A stretch of DNA of 49,476 nt, from positions 1-49,476 of the IMG/VR virus record IMGVR_UViG_3300030044_000029; one strand, written 5' to 3'. The translations under genes and the position numbers were made by a program. Positions 22,400-29,515 of the stretch are shown one piece after another. This DNA is from a virus. How positions within the stretch are numbered: the first letter of the stretch is position 1; each line of letters opens with the position of its first letter. A model generated the notes under the pieces. The model saw nothing but the letters and a program-made list of their open reading frames with translations. It did no database searches and was not told the DNA's origin.

Positions 22400-22789
22400 A
22401 TGTCTAAGAAGAAATACAATCACGCTGAAGCGTTCTGTGTGATGACCTACCAATCCGATGACGGAACAATCACAGAGCAGTTGTGGAACAGTCGAGACGG
22501 TGTGACTCCGTTCATGATTATGTCGAGGAATGGAGGTAGAGAACTCCGTCATATCGATTGGGGTAAGGATTATCCTCAGCCTAATTACAAACCTCTTCCG
22601 GGAAAGAGAATATTCGTTGACGCAACCAGAGAACTCGTCACTCCAAAAATGAATGAATATGTGGAGAAGATATTCACAGAGCACGACGGAGGGTACTGGA
22701 AGACGCGAGAGGAAGCGTTTGAGGCGTTGCTTCCTGGGTGGCTGCGTAACGGAGAAGAACCTTGGATTATAGTAGTTGGGGTGGAATAA
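22400..22789 (+). CDS. Conserved phage hypothetical protein, 129 aa
   Basis: GGAGAGAAACG precedes the ATG. Contains AEAFCVMTYQSDDGTITEQL, then NSRDGVTPF, and FVDATRELVTPKM. This resembles small phage proteins with a WNSRDGVTPF motif, known only as hypothetical. It follows ssb closely. Confidence 0.65.
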   Translation: MSKKKYNHAEAFCVMTYQSDDGTITEQLWNSRDGVTPFMIMSRNGGRELRHIDWGKDYPQPNYKPLPGKRIFVDATRELVTPKMNEYVEKIFTEHDGGYWKTREEAFEALLPGWLRNGEEPWIIVVGVE

Positions 22790-22810
22790 CAGATGAAAAG
22801 GGAGGAATAA

Positions 22811-23023
22811 ATGTCAACACCGAGATTGCAGTTGCTTCACAGTGAAATTGGCCAGAAACTAGGAAATATAGCGGATTTGTTGCCGTCAGAGTACAAACTT
22901 ACCTTAATTGCAAGGAATCCAGACAACGACCAAGCGCATATCGTTATGGGAGACGACGTGGATACGGAAGCTATAGTGTACGTGCTTCAGCATCCTGAAC
23001 TGACGCCAATTGAAACGAAGTGA
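22811..23023 (+). CDS. Hypothetical protein, 70 aa
   Basis: A frame with GGGAGGAATAA before the ATG. Compact alpha/beta (LLPSEYKLTLIARNPDNDQA, then HIVMGDDVDTEAI). Similar small proteins occur in phages, function unknown. Confidence 0.6.
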   Translation: MSTPRLQLLHSEIGQKLGNIADLLPSEYKLTLIARNPDNDQAHIVMGDDVDTEAIVYVLQHPELTPIETK

Positions 23024-23036
23024 AGGGGAGAGTGTA

Positions 23037-23462
23037 ATGTCATATCCAAATCCACCGTACATATCCGGCGAAGAGGCTGAGAGTGTTGTGTTAGAGAAAC
23101 TGCAACTAGCTTTTTGGAACACGATGCCAGCGATAGGAGAGAATGCGGAAGTAGACATTCGCCAACTGAGCGATTCTTTTGATAGGGTACTACTGTCTGT
23201 AAGAAGTTGGATTCTTGATGGTCATAAGGTAGACAGGTTGGAATCGGAGTCATTTGATTTTCCTGCAACGCCTTGGGATTTTTGGAAACAAGAATATGCG
23301 CCGAAATGGTTTTTGGATCGTTGGCCAGTCAAGTACAAAACGACTGTAGTGACAAAGGCTATCCATAAGCACTATGTATGCCCCCACATTAACACTCCAA
23401 AGAATGATAATAGGATTCAGCACATTGAGTGGATGTACAAGAATAGTGGGCAGGACAAATGA
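23037..23462 (+). CDS. Hypothetical protein, 141 aa
   Basis: The start at 23037 follows AAGGGGAGAGT, better than the upstream in-frame start. Helical N-terminus (EEAESVVLEKLQLAFWNTM) and a Trp/Lys-rich C-terminal half (PWDFWKQEYAPKWFLDRW). Not recognised. Confidence 0.6.
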   Translation: MSYPNPPYISGEEAESVVLEKLQLAFWNTMPAIGENAEVDIRQLSDSFDRVLLSVRSWILDGHKVDRLESESFDFPATPWDFWKQEYAPKWFLDRWPVKYKTTVVTKAIHKHYVCPHINTPKNDNRIQHIEWMYKNSGQDK

Positions 23463-23647
23463 CGACAAAATGGGACGAGTACATAAAAACTGAAGGGTGG
23501 AAGGACTTCTACATCATCGAGGCATATCAATACATTCCAGATGAGGTAGATAGGGACGTAGCGATCATGAAGATCGAGGCGTCACAGACAGCGGAAGAAG
23601 CAAAAGATGTAATCGCTAAGGCGAGAGAGGGGAAACATGAGTTTTAA
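23459..23647 (+). CDS. Hypothetical protein, 62 aa
   Basis: ATGA overlap with the previous gene. Helical and acidic (YIIEAYQYIPDEVDRDVAIM). Overlaps the next start by 11 bases. Not recognised. Confidence 0.5.
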   Translation: MTTKWDEYIKTEGWKDFYIIEAYQYIPDEVDRDVAIMKIEASQTAEEAKDVIAKAREGKHEF

Positions 23648-24032
23648 GGACGAATGCAAGAGAATGGGAATCAAGACTACACCGCAACAGCGTCGTGCAG
23701 CTTTGTTCCTTGAGAACTGTGGATACATATTCTGCGCAGACTTTGGATGGGGAAATGCGGAAGAAGTTGCACGAAGAGACTTTGGATTTCGCGTTGCCGA
23801 TCCCGACATAAAGACATTGAATGGAAAGGTAATTCGTCTCCTACGCGATCACCAATACTGGACTCCATGGGATTTGTGCGACAACATTTTGGCAAAGTAC
23901 GCAATTTTGGTTAGCGATGCGAGCGTCACCAGTAGAATACGCGATCTACGCAAGCCAAGATTTGGTGCTCACATCATTGATAAGCGTAGGATTGTAGATT
24001 CAAACGCCTACGAATATCGTCTCAGAAAATAG
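23637..24032 (+). CDS. Winged-helix-like protein, 131 aa
   Basis: The first 60 residues (TPQQRRAALFLENCGYIFCA) precede a C-terminal winged-helix pattern (LRDHQYWTPWDLCDNILAKY, then SVTSRIRDLRK and RRIVDSNAYEYRL): a strand-wing-strand end after a recognition-type helix. A DNA-binding regulator is likely. No enzyme motif. Confidence 0.6.
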   Translation: MSFKDECKRMGIKTTPQQRRAALFLENCGYIFCADFGWGNAEEVARRDFGFRVADPDIKTLNGKVIRLLRDHQYWTPWDLCDNILAKYAILVSDASVTSRIRDLRKPRFGAHIIDKRRIVDSNAYEYRLRK

Positions 24033-24059
24033 TTGACAAACTGCGCCGAAGAGCATAAT
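24033..24059 (+). promoter_or_regulatory. Possible promoter
   Basis: TTGACA (24033-24038), 15 bases, then CATAAT (24054-24059), overlapping the previous stop. The spacing is shorter than ideal. The next gene starts at 24080 with GGGAGA upstream. Confidence 0.4.
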
Positions 24060-24079
24060 TTCTATGCAAGGGAGAAGAC

Positions 24080-24313
24080 TTGGAACCAGAAACCTCAAAC
24101 GTAATTATGCAGTCAATCAACCTAGTTGAGTTGATGCGCGAGGCAAAATCACCAGACATTCCAGACGGGATAATCTACGAGGACGAGCAAATTCGCGTGG
24201 ACAAGAAGGATGGGAAAGTGCCTATGACTGGTAAGCCGATCAAAAATCCATTCATCTATAGATTGGCAAAGGAAAAAGGATGGGCTGATAAGGCGTTAGA
24301 GGAAATTAAGTGA
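24080..24313 (+). CDS. Hypothetical protein, 77 aa
   Basis: Starts at TTG with AAGGGAGAAG upstream; an ATG 27 bases later is an alternative. It contains MQSINLVELMREAKSPDIPD and a Lys-rich C-terminus. Not recognised. Confidence 0.5.
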   Translation: MEPETSNVIMQSINLVELMREAKSPDIPDGIIYEDEQIRVDKKDGKVPMTGKPIKNPFIYRLAKEKGWADKALEEIK

Positions 24314-24338
24314 AACCAAATAATTTGGGGGTGAAATT

Positions 24339-24560
24339 GTGAGCAACAGCATCTCATTCAAGACGAACAAGCGCGGTGGCGTTTCCATGTCGGCGTCAGG
24401 ACTAGGAGCAAGGTCATTGTTTAACGCTTTGGTCCCTTCCGATAAGAAGATTCTACGGGATGGAGAACCGTGTGGACATCATGGTTGTTTGAAGCATATC
24501 AGCCATCCATGTGAGGGGTGCGGCAGGATAGTCGGTAGGAAAGTGGGAGAGAAAATATGA
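24339..24560 (+). CDS. Small zinc-binding protein, 73 aa
   Basis: Starts at GTG after GGGGGTG. The C-terminus carries CGHHGCLKHISHPCEGCGR, a Cys/His group that should bind zinc. The same type (CGHxGCLxHxSHPCEGCGR) recurs in phage proteins. Overlaps the next start as ATGA. Confidence 0.6.
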   Translation: MSNSISFKTNKRGGVSMSASGLGARSLFNALVPSDKKILRDGEPCGHHGCLKHISHPCEGCGRIVGRKVGEKI

Positions 24561-24898
24561 AGGCGTTAGGACAAGACATATTCGACTTCTATTCAGAGGA
24601 TGGAAGCTGGCCAAAAGGATTCTACTATGATCCACCGACAGATGAACCTTCCTCGGAGATTACGAACGACGACGGAACTATCGCTCTTGATCCGAATGAG
24701 AAATACGATCTTGGCCTATTTGAATACGTTTGTTCTGAGGAAGATGACGATACTGTGTCGGTTCCTTCATTTGCCAAGATGTTTCGAAAATGGAAAGATG
24801 CACGGACTTACATGACGGTGACATTGCGAATTCCTAAAGATCAAACCGATAAGGTTCTTGAGATGTTGACAAGTGCAGGATGCAAGGTATCGAAATGA
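24557..24898 (+). CDS. Acidic hypothetical protein, 113 aa
   Basis: ATGA junctions at both ends. The middle is highly acidic (DDGTIALDPNEKYDLGLFEY, then CSEEDDDTVSV). The C-terminal third (MTVTLRIPKDQTDKVLEMLT) is beta-then-helix. Not recognised. Confidence 0.55.
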   Translation: MKALGQDIFDFYSEDGSWPKGFYYDPPTDEPSSEITNDDGTIALDPNEKYDLGLFEYVCSEEDDDTVSVPSFAKMFRKWKDARTYMTVTLRIPKDQTDKVLEMLTSAGCKVSK

Positions 24899-25563
24899 GT
24901 AAATTGAGGGAAAAAATGGGAAACGCTAAGGAAGAAAAGATTGTAATGTTTGATAGTCCCGAAGCAGCACGTCGGGTTGAGCAGTGGGGATGGAAGTCGA
25001 GAGACGGTATTTTCTACCCTGGTGATAACGCAAGCAGTGAGCATGGAGCGCGGTGGTCTGGTTGCACGCATCAGACGTGTGAATGCGGAAAACCTTACGA
25101 GAAGGGGCAAGTACGCTGCCGTTCCTGCCAAGCGAAGAAGGACTCTGAGGAGTATTACGCGCTTCCGATGGCCAAATGGGACGGTGAAACGCCAACCTGT
25201 GACGATGACCGAGACAAGTATTTTTGGGATAAAGCGCAGTTGCTTGACGAAATGTATTGGCAGTTGGAGGAAGCACAGAAGCGCGGTGAGGAACCGGAGA
25301 TGCACGTTGTTGTCTGCGAACCCCACTATCTGCATGAAATTGACGGAAGTGAATGGGATGACGATCTTCCAGATAACGGAGACTATGACGGACTTCCTCA
25401 TGATGTAGGAGAGGCGATAGATGCTCTCAATAAGGTTATCAAGGAGCAAGGACCGTCGTGCTGGTATCCTGGTAAGGAGAGGGTTGATATGGACGCTCTG
25501 TGGGCTGAATTGAAGGAGGGGTTGGCAAAGGAAAAAGAGGAATCCAGTGAAATCCAAGCCTAA
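24895..25563 (+). CDS. Conserved phage hypothetical protein with zinc cluster, 222 aa
   Basis: The start at 24895 is an ATGA junction. YWKSxxG-like GWKSRDGIFYPGDNASSEHG, then CTHQTCECGKPYEKGQ and CRSCQAKK form a cysteine cluster; an LPMAKWDGE stretch follows. Phage proteins of this layout are known but uncharacterised. The C-terminal half is acidic. It overlaps the protease gene by 17 bases. Confidence 0.65.
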   Translation: MSKLREKMGNAKEEKIVMFDSPEAARRVEQWGWKSRDGIFYPGDNASSEHGARWSGCTHQTCECGKPYEKGQVRCRSCQAKKDSEEYYALPMAKWDGETPTCDDDRDKYFWDKAQLLDEMYWQLEEAQKRGEEPEMHVVVCEPHYLHEIDGSEWDDDLPDNGDYDGLPHDVGEAIDALNKVIKEQGPSCWYPGKERVDMDALWAELKEGLAKEKEESSEIQA

Positions 25564-25909
25564 ACTTTGGACCAACTCCGATCTGCGCAAGGAGTTCGAT
25601 AGGCTCAAGAAACTATATTTTGATGAAACGATGCCGAACCCAAGGACCATTCGATTTGAGCCGATAGACGGGTTAGGTCGCACGTTCAGGTATAGAAATC
25701 CGGGAGCGCGTAGGAGCAAAGACGATGATTTCGGAATTCAAATCAGTAGAAAGTTGAGGTATTCACGACGTTTGTGGCTAGGGACGCTGGTTCACGAAAT
25801 GGTTCATCTGGAACAGCGAAACAAGTATAGTTGCGGAATCAGGGGCAAGCGGTTTAACGGAAGGATGCGCCAGTTGGCACTGACAGGATGTTTTGATGGC
25901 ATCTGGTAA
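25547..25909 (+). CDS. SprT-like zinc metalloprotease, 120 aa
   Basis: Starts at GTG inside the end of the previous gene. The active-site motif LWLGTLVHEMVHLEQ (HExxH) is followed by CGIRGKRFNGRMRQLALTG, the usual SprT-type spacing with a third histidine region replaced by Cys/Gly. SprT/Spartan proteases cleave DNA-bound proteins in DNA repair. The gene is shorter than cellular SprT, typical for phages. Catalytic ability is plausible, not shown. Confidence 0.75.
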   Translation: MKSKPKLWTNSDLRKEFDRLKKLYFDETMPNPRTIRFEPIDGLGRTFRYRNPGARRSKDDDFGIQISRKLRYSRRLWLGTLVHEMVHLEQRNKYSCGIRGKRFNGRMRQLALTGCFDGIW

Positions 25910-25923
25910 ATTGGAGGATTGAG

Positions 25924-26349
25924 ATGAACGCGAAAGAACTAGCAGAGAATCTGACAGGAATAGAGTATCCATGCGATATTCCTACCGAGTTGACGAAGGA
26001 GGCAAAGGCGTCAGGACTGGTAATCGTATACGGTGGTTCTGACGATTTGATGGAGTTTGAGGGAGCAATTCACGATGAGGTAGGTGCGTATGGTGGAACC
26101 ACGGTAAAGGTGTACTCTAGTGGTCTGTTGCCTGATTTTGAACAAATCTCGGATGACAAGGACAAAGACCTGCTTCGAGAGTATTTTCTGCACGAAAACG
26201 ACGCTAAAGAGATTGAAGCGTTGTGGTGCAATGAAGGCGATTATTCGTGGACATATAAGACGGATATTCCTCACAGCACGTTTGAAATTGTTGAGGATGG
26301 GGAGCCTTACTGCCGGGGAATTGTGTTTGCATTGAAAGATTGCGCATAA
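25924..26349 (+). CDS. Conserved phage hypothetical protein, 141 aa
   Basis: AGGATTGAG precedes the ATG. The sequence MNAKELAENLTGIEYP, then EAKASGLVIVYGGSDDLMEF, resembles small phage proteins with LVIVYGxSDDLxE, function unknown. The remainder is acidic with conserved-looking WCNEGDYSWTYKTDIP. Confidence 0.6.
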   Translation: MNAKELAENLTGIEYPCDIPTELTKEAKASGLVIVYGGSDDLMEFEGAIHDEVGAYGGTTVKVYSSGLLPDFEQISDDKDKDLLREYFLHENDAKEIEALWCNEGDYSWTYKTDIPHSTFEIVEDGEPYCRGIVFALKDCA

Positions 26350-26367
26350 AAATAGCGCAGAAAACAC

Positions 26368-26395
26368 TTGACACGGCGCAGGAAAAGTTTATTAT
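26368..26395 (+). promoter_or_regulatory. Promoter
   Basis: TTGACA (26368-26373), 16 bases, then TATTAT (26390-26395). GCGCAGAAAA and GCGCAGGAAAA flank the -35 box; the second word also occurs at 36478. The predicted start is only a few bases before the ATG at 26405, so the GGAGG site would lie at or before the transcript start. The true -10 may be elsewhere. Confidence 0.5.
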
Positions 26396-26404
26396 GGAGG
26401 ATAA

Positions 26405-26623
26405 ATGAGTACCCCACTAATGCGAAGCATCGAATCCGAGGACAGATTTAGAGAAAAAGCGGCTTCCCACGTTCCTCCAATTCCTATGGGGGCGATAGAC
26501 ATGTACATACAGTTGTTGGAATCGGAGCGGCGCAAGACCTTTGCGGCGGCGGTGTCTATCTACGCAGGAGTGATGCTGCAAACTATGGACAGGAAAGAGG
26601 ATATTGAAAATGACAAAAAGTAA
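26405..26623 (+). CDS. Hypothetical protein, 72 aa
   Basis: ATG with GGAGG directly upstream. Helical (DRFREKAASHVPPIPMG, then MYIQLLESERRKTFAAAVSI). It overlaps the HTH gene by 14 bases. Not recognised. Confidence 0.5.
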   Translation: MSTPLMRSIESEDRFREKAASHVPPIPMGAIDMYIQLLESERRKTFAAAVSIYAGVMLQTMDRKEDIENDKK

Positions 26624-26879
26624 ACCTACGGAAGATGAACTAGAGGAACGAATTGCACGCGCACAGGAGTGGGGGCAATTTCGCCAAGAATTTGGGTTTA
26701 CGCAGAAATCGCTAGCTGATACACTCAAAAGTATCGATACGGACAAGACGGGAAAGCTGCCAGGAGTGAGCCGCCGAACAATCCAAATGATCGAGGCTGG
26801 TCTTATCAAGCCCCACGCGCACACTTTGGCGTTGTTTGAAGAGTTGAAACGTAGGCATGAGAGAAATAAGGATCGGTAG
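26610..26879 (+). CDS. XRE-like helix-turn-helix protein, 89 aa
   Basis: WGQFRQEFGFTQKSLADTLK, then GVSRRTIQMIEAGLIKPHAH and LALFEELKRRH give a five-helix XRE/Cro-type DNA-binding domain with a small insert between helices. It starts inside the end of the previous gene, right after a promoter. Probably a transcription regulator of the nearby genes. Confidence 0.7.
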   Translation: MTKSKPTEDELEERIARAQEWGQFRQEFGFTQKSLADTLKSIDTDKTGKLPGVSRRTIQMIEAGLIKPHAHTLALFEELKRRHERNKDR

Positions 26880-26904
26880 AGGAAGGTAATAATTGGGGGG
26901 GGCT

Positions 26905-27276
26905 ATGAGTGATAATAAATACGTAGTACCGGAAGGGATGTTGAAGGCTACTTTGGGGCCACTTGCTGATTTGCAGATGGGATCAGTCCTACAAAAGAAT
27001 CTTGAAGTTTATCTCCAACGTGCTATCTGCTGGCAGGATGGAGAACTGGCAAAGATGCAGGCGGCGGTCACGCTTGGTTACAAAGGGGCAGTAATATTTT
27101 CGGCTATTGAGGACGTTCGCTGCATGTACCTTGCTCCTGAACCGGAAGTTCCAGAGGAGATAAGGAGTCTTCAACGTATCCGTCTTGACTGGGTTAAAGA
27201 CCAAGACGATCTTAATCGATTGGTAACTGAATTAAATGTTGAATCTTTCCGGCGTGGACAGAAATCAACCAAGTAA
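26905..27276 (+). CDS. Member 2 of the four-copy phage protein family
   Basis: 123 aa. YVVPEGMLKATLG opens it, IEDVRCMYLAPEPEVPEEI is the central box, and SFRRGQKSTK ends it, as in the genes at 20323 and 33395. The middle (LQKNLEVYLQRAICWQDGEL) is helical. A G9 run lies just before the start. Confidence 0.6.
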   Translation: MSDNKYVVPEGMLKATLGPLADLQMGSVLQKNLEVYLQRAICWQDGELAKMQAAVTLGYKGAVIFSAIEDVRCMYLAPEPEVPEEIRSLQRIRLDWVKDQDDLNRLVTELNVESFRRGQKSTK

Positions 27277-27300
27277 CTAACAAAATAAAAGGAGATGTAA

Positions 27301-27732
27301 ATGTCTGGAAATACAGTGGTTACAGGTTTGAGTGGGACGGAAGTTATCGAAGACTTTCTGAATCACTTGCGCACTCAACTTAGGCGTGATTGCAATTTGC
27401 GCGATTCGGACTCGTATACACGAGGATACAGCGCTACTGCAAGCTACAAACTGAAGCTGTACGGAGTTGATGTGACTGAAGTTGAATCCGAAGTCGCGGT
27501 AGGACTCGATAACCCTGCTGAGACGGAAAAGGTTGAGGTTGAGGATGTAGTCGAAATTCCTCAAGAGTTGGAACTGAACGCGGTTCGTGAGCGGTCAGGA
27601 CAAGAAGAGCCGGTCATGACGATTGACACGGAAGGTCGTCCATCGATCAAGAAAAGAAAGTATCAGCGTCGGATCGTTGCAGAGGCTCCTCCAGAGGGGT
27701 TGAGCGGCGGTGCTGTGGAAATAGACGAGTAA
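27301..27732 (+). CDS. Hypothetical protein, 143 aa
   Basis: AAGGAGATG before the ATG. The N-terminal half (VIEDFLNHLRTQLRRDCNLR) is helical and the C-terminal half is acidic and then basic (IKKRKYQRRIVAEAPP). Followed by the structured segment at 27737-27839. Unknown role. Confidence 0.55.
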   Translation: MSGNTVVTGLSGTEVIEDFLNHLRTQLRRDCNLRDSDSYTRGYSATASYKLKLYGVDVTEVESEVAVGLDNPAETEKVEVEDVVEIPQELELNAVRERSGQEEPVMTIDTEGRPSIKKRKYQRRIVAEAPPEGLSGGAVEIDE

Positions 27733-27736
27733 GATT

Positions 27737-27839
27737 GTTCTCCGGGGAGAACATCAACTTCCTGCCGCTCCTAAGTAAAGGTGGACGCCAAACTCAGGGC
27801 AACGCCAATGAGTCCGATGTGACACTTGGCAAGCGGCAG
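27737..27839 (+). ncRNA. Candidate structured RNA: hairpin plus multi-helix element
   Basis: A GTTCTCC/GGAGAAC hairpin (27737-27752) is followed by a closing pair CTGCCGCT (27762-27769) and AGCGGCAG (27832-27839). Inside, GCCAA (27787-27791) pairs with TTGGC (27826-27830), and ACTCA (27792-27796) with TGAGT (27809-27813). Nested helices of this kind in a 133-base gene gap suggest an RNA. It is not a tRNA: the T-loop pattern is absent. Confidence 0.45.
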
Positions 27840-27865
27840 AACATAACAATTGAGGGGAGAAGAAA

Positions 27866-28171
27866 ATGCCGAAGTATGAAGTGAAGTTTGAAGATGCAAC
27901 AGTGGAAACGGTTGAGGCTGAGACGATTGGTCAGTTTGGAAACTTTGTTGCCTTTTCTAATGGGAAAGACGCAGATACTCAAGTGCTTGCGTTGTATCCT
28001 ATTTCGGATGTAAAATCCGTCAAGAAGGTAGTTGAAGCTCCGGTTGAGGTGGCTACCAAGAAGCTGCGCAAGAAGCGTAATCTGACAGACGAGGCTCGTA
28101 AGGCTATTTCGGACGCTCAGAAGGCGCGTTGGGCGGCAAAGAAGGCCGTAGCAGAAGCACAAACGGTTTAG
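27866..28171 (+). CDS. Hypothetical protein with basic C-terminus, 101 aa
   Basis: Begins PKYEVKFEDATVETVEAET (beta-like), then a basic helical tail KKLRKKRNLTDEARKAISDA, then QKARWAAKKAV. The LTDEARKAISDAQKARWA stretch resembles the short DNA-contacting helix seen in some nuclease-associated domains. A DNA-binding role is possible. Confidence 0.6.
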   Translation: MPKYEVKFEDATVETVEAETIGQFGNFVAFSNGKDADTQVLALYPISDVKSVKKVVEAPVEVATKKLRKKRNLTDEARKAISDAQKARWAAKKAVAEAQTV

Positions 28172-28172
28172 G

Positions 28173-28281
28173 TTCTCCCACAAGGAGAAGGCGCGGTGTC
28201 GGCCTAGCACGCTGCAATGTTCCTAGTGAACGCACCTGCAAATAGACAACAGACTACATTGGCGATAGTCTGCCGCGCCTT
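28173..28281 (+). ncRNA. Candidate structured RNA: three-way junction
   Basis: A TTCTCC/GGAGAA hairpin (28173-28178 with 28184-28189) is followed by a 9-bp closing helix AAGGCGCGG (28188-28196) and CCGCGCCTT (28273-28281). Inside are a hairpin with TGCA/TGCA and GTTC/GAAC pairs (28213-28240) and a 7-bp CAGACTA/TAGTCTG hairpin (28250-28272) that abuts the closing helix. The same order (TTCTCC hairpin, then GC closing helix) occurs at 27737-27839. Confidence 0.5.
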
Positions 28282-28297
28282 AAAGATTGGAGAAGAG

Positions 28298-28450
28298 ATG
28301 AAAAACGAATTAACAGATGAAGAGAAAAAGAAGGAATGCGAACGCATCTGCGGTGATTCGGGTAAGCGTGGCATTCATCGTACCGCTCCCGTTCTATGCC
28401 CAGTTCAGGAGGCGTTGTGGAAGAATCCGAAAAAACCACCAATGTATTAG
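28298..28450 (+). CDS. Hypothetical protein, 50 aa
   Basis: ATG at 28298 with GGAGAAG upstream. Very polar (KNELTDEEKKKECERICGDS, then GKRGIHRTAPVLCPVQ). Cys/Lys-rich, no family known. The next gene starts inside it. Confidence 0.55.
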   Translation: MKNELTDEEKKKECERICGDSGKRGIHRTAPVLCPVQEALWKNPKKPPMY

Positions 28451-28893
28451 ACGAACCTCTTGATCGCAAGGACGCGATTTTACGTTTGGCAGAGGCGTTT
28501 GAACGTATCGCTGTGGCATTGGAAGGCTTAGATGGAGCAGGAAGAACAGCAGTCACTAAACTCTGGCCAGAACCAGCAGGACAAAGGGAAGTCATCGTCT
28601 CCAAGGTCGAAACGGAAGAAGAGCGTGTCTCAAGAGAGCAAGGTAAAGCAATTCCCAAATCAGGACTCAGTGACTGGCTTGCCGAAGATTTTGGGGGAGA
28701 GTCAGAACTCGTTGGAGAACGAGAAAGAGAATTCCTCAAGCGTCAAAGAGAAGGACTTGACGCAAAGCGCTCTACCAGTTCCCAAGGCGCTAAAGGCAGT
28801 GGACCGGCAGAGGGAAGCTCTGAAGAGACTTCAGGTGAAGGCGGAGGACTTGGAGAAGGCTCCCAAGATAACCAACCTACTAAAGAAGGCTAA
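28417..28893 (+). CDS. Hypothetical protein, 158 aa, upstream partner of an overlapping pair
   Basis: The start is placed at the GTG at 28417 because AGGAGG lies just upstream; an earlier ATG has no site. EKTTNVLDEPLDRKDAILRL, then AEAFERIAVALEGLDGAGR, is a plausible small helical phage protein, then a Glu/Arg-rich stretch (FGGESELVGEREREFLKRQR) and a Gly/Ser-rich tail. From 28532 it overlaps the next gene in another frame for about 362 bases, and both readings look protein-like. Possibly small-terminase related; unproven. Confidence 0.6.
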   Translation: MEESEKTTNVLDEPLDRKDAILRLAEAFERIAVALEGLDGAGRTAVTKLWPEPAGQREVIVSKVETEEERVSREQGKAIPKSGLSDWLAEDFGGESELVGEREREFLKRQREGLDAKRSTSSQGAKGSGPAEGSSEETSGEGGGLGEGSQDNQPTKEG

Positions 28894-29437
28894 AGGCGGA
28901 TTAAAGGCAACACTAGCTGCTATGCGCTTCGTTCAAGGAGACGAGGTGGTAGCAGCTTTTTTGTCTAAATACGACTCAATTCCTAAAGGTGACAGGGATC
29001 ACTTGCCTTGGGAGGCGATAGGATTATCGGCGGAATTGGATTTGAGAGCGTTGTTAGGCTCTGCTGCACTTGCGATTACAAACTATTGTGGAAACGAGTC
29101 TAGGATTATAGCAGTAACCAACCATCCTTCAATCACAAGAGCTAGAGTAAGGTTTGGAAAGACGCTGGTAGGGGCAGAGAAGGACAGGACGGCACTGGAC
29201 ATGATGGTAGGTGCGTTACCGTCACCGAAGGGTCCGACGTTCATTGGCAAGGCTATATTCGGATCAGGAAGCGCACAGAGTACGCCTAGTACGAGCAGCG
29301 ATTCAGACGATGGAGAGCCAACAGAGATGTTTGGCGCAGAGGATGATTTGGATAGGCTGTTTCCTCCTGCAAACGCAATGCAAGAAAAACTGATTGGAAT
29401 TAGGCAGAAACTGCTAACGGCAGATAATGGCGAATAA
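28532..29437 (+). CDS. Probable small terminase-type or packaging accessory protein, 301 aa
   Basis: ATG with GAAGG upstream, reading one frame over from the gene at 28417. The first 90 residues are Ser/Gln/Lys-rich and cover the overlap. Then a folded core: KALKAVDRQREALKRLQ, ITNLLKKAKGGLKATLAAMR, then HLPWEAIGLSAELDLRALLG, and later LPSPKGPTFIGK. I recall similar proteins upstream of large terminase genes in phages. Its place before TerL suggests the small subunit, which recognises packaging sites; no helix-turn-helix is certain. End of the protein is acidic. Confidence 0.55.
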   Translation: MEQEEQQSLNSGQNQQDKGKSSSPRSKRKKSVSQESKVKQFPNQDSVTGLPKILGESQNSLENEKENSSSVKEKDLTQSALPVPKALKAVDRQREALKRLQVKAEDLEKAPKITNLLKKAKGGLKATLAAMRFVQGDEVVAAFLSKYDSIPKGDRDHLPWEAIGLSAELDLRALLGSAALAITNYCGNESRIIAVTNHPSITRARVRFGKTLVGAEKDRTALDMMVGALPSPKGPTFIGKAIFGSGSAQSTPSTSSDSDDGEPTEMFGAEDDLDRLFPPANAMQEKLIGIRQKLLTADNGE

Positions 29438-29450
29438 TATACGAAACATG

Positions 29451-29459
29451 TGCTATACT
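29451..29459 (+). promoter_or_regulatory. Extended -10 promoter before HNH/TerL
   Basis: TGTGCTATACT contains a TGn extension and TATACT (29454-29459), with no clear -35 box. The predicted start near 29466 gives a 50-base leader before the HNH gene; the leader has short complementary stretches. Confidence 0.45.
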
Positions 29460-29515
29460 AGGGCTGTCGAGTGTAGAAGCACCCGGCTCACGCCTAATCG
29501 TCAAGGAGGACGACC

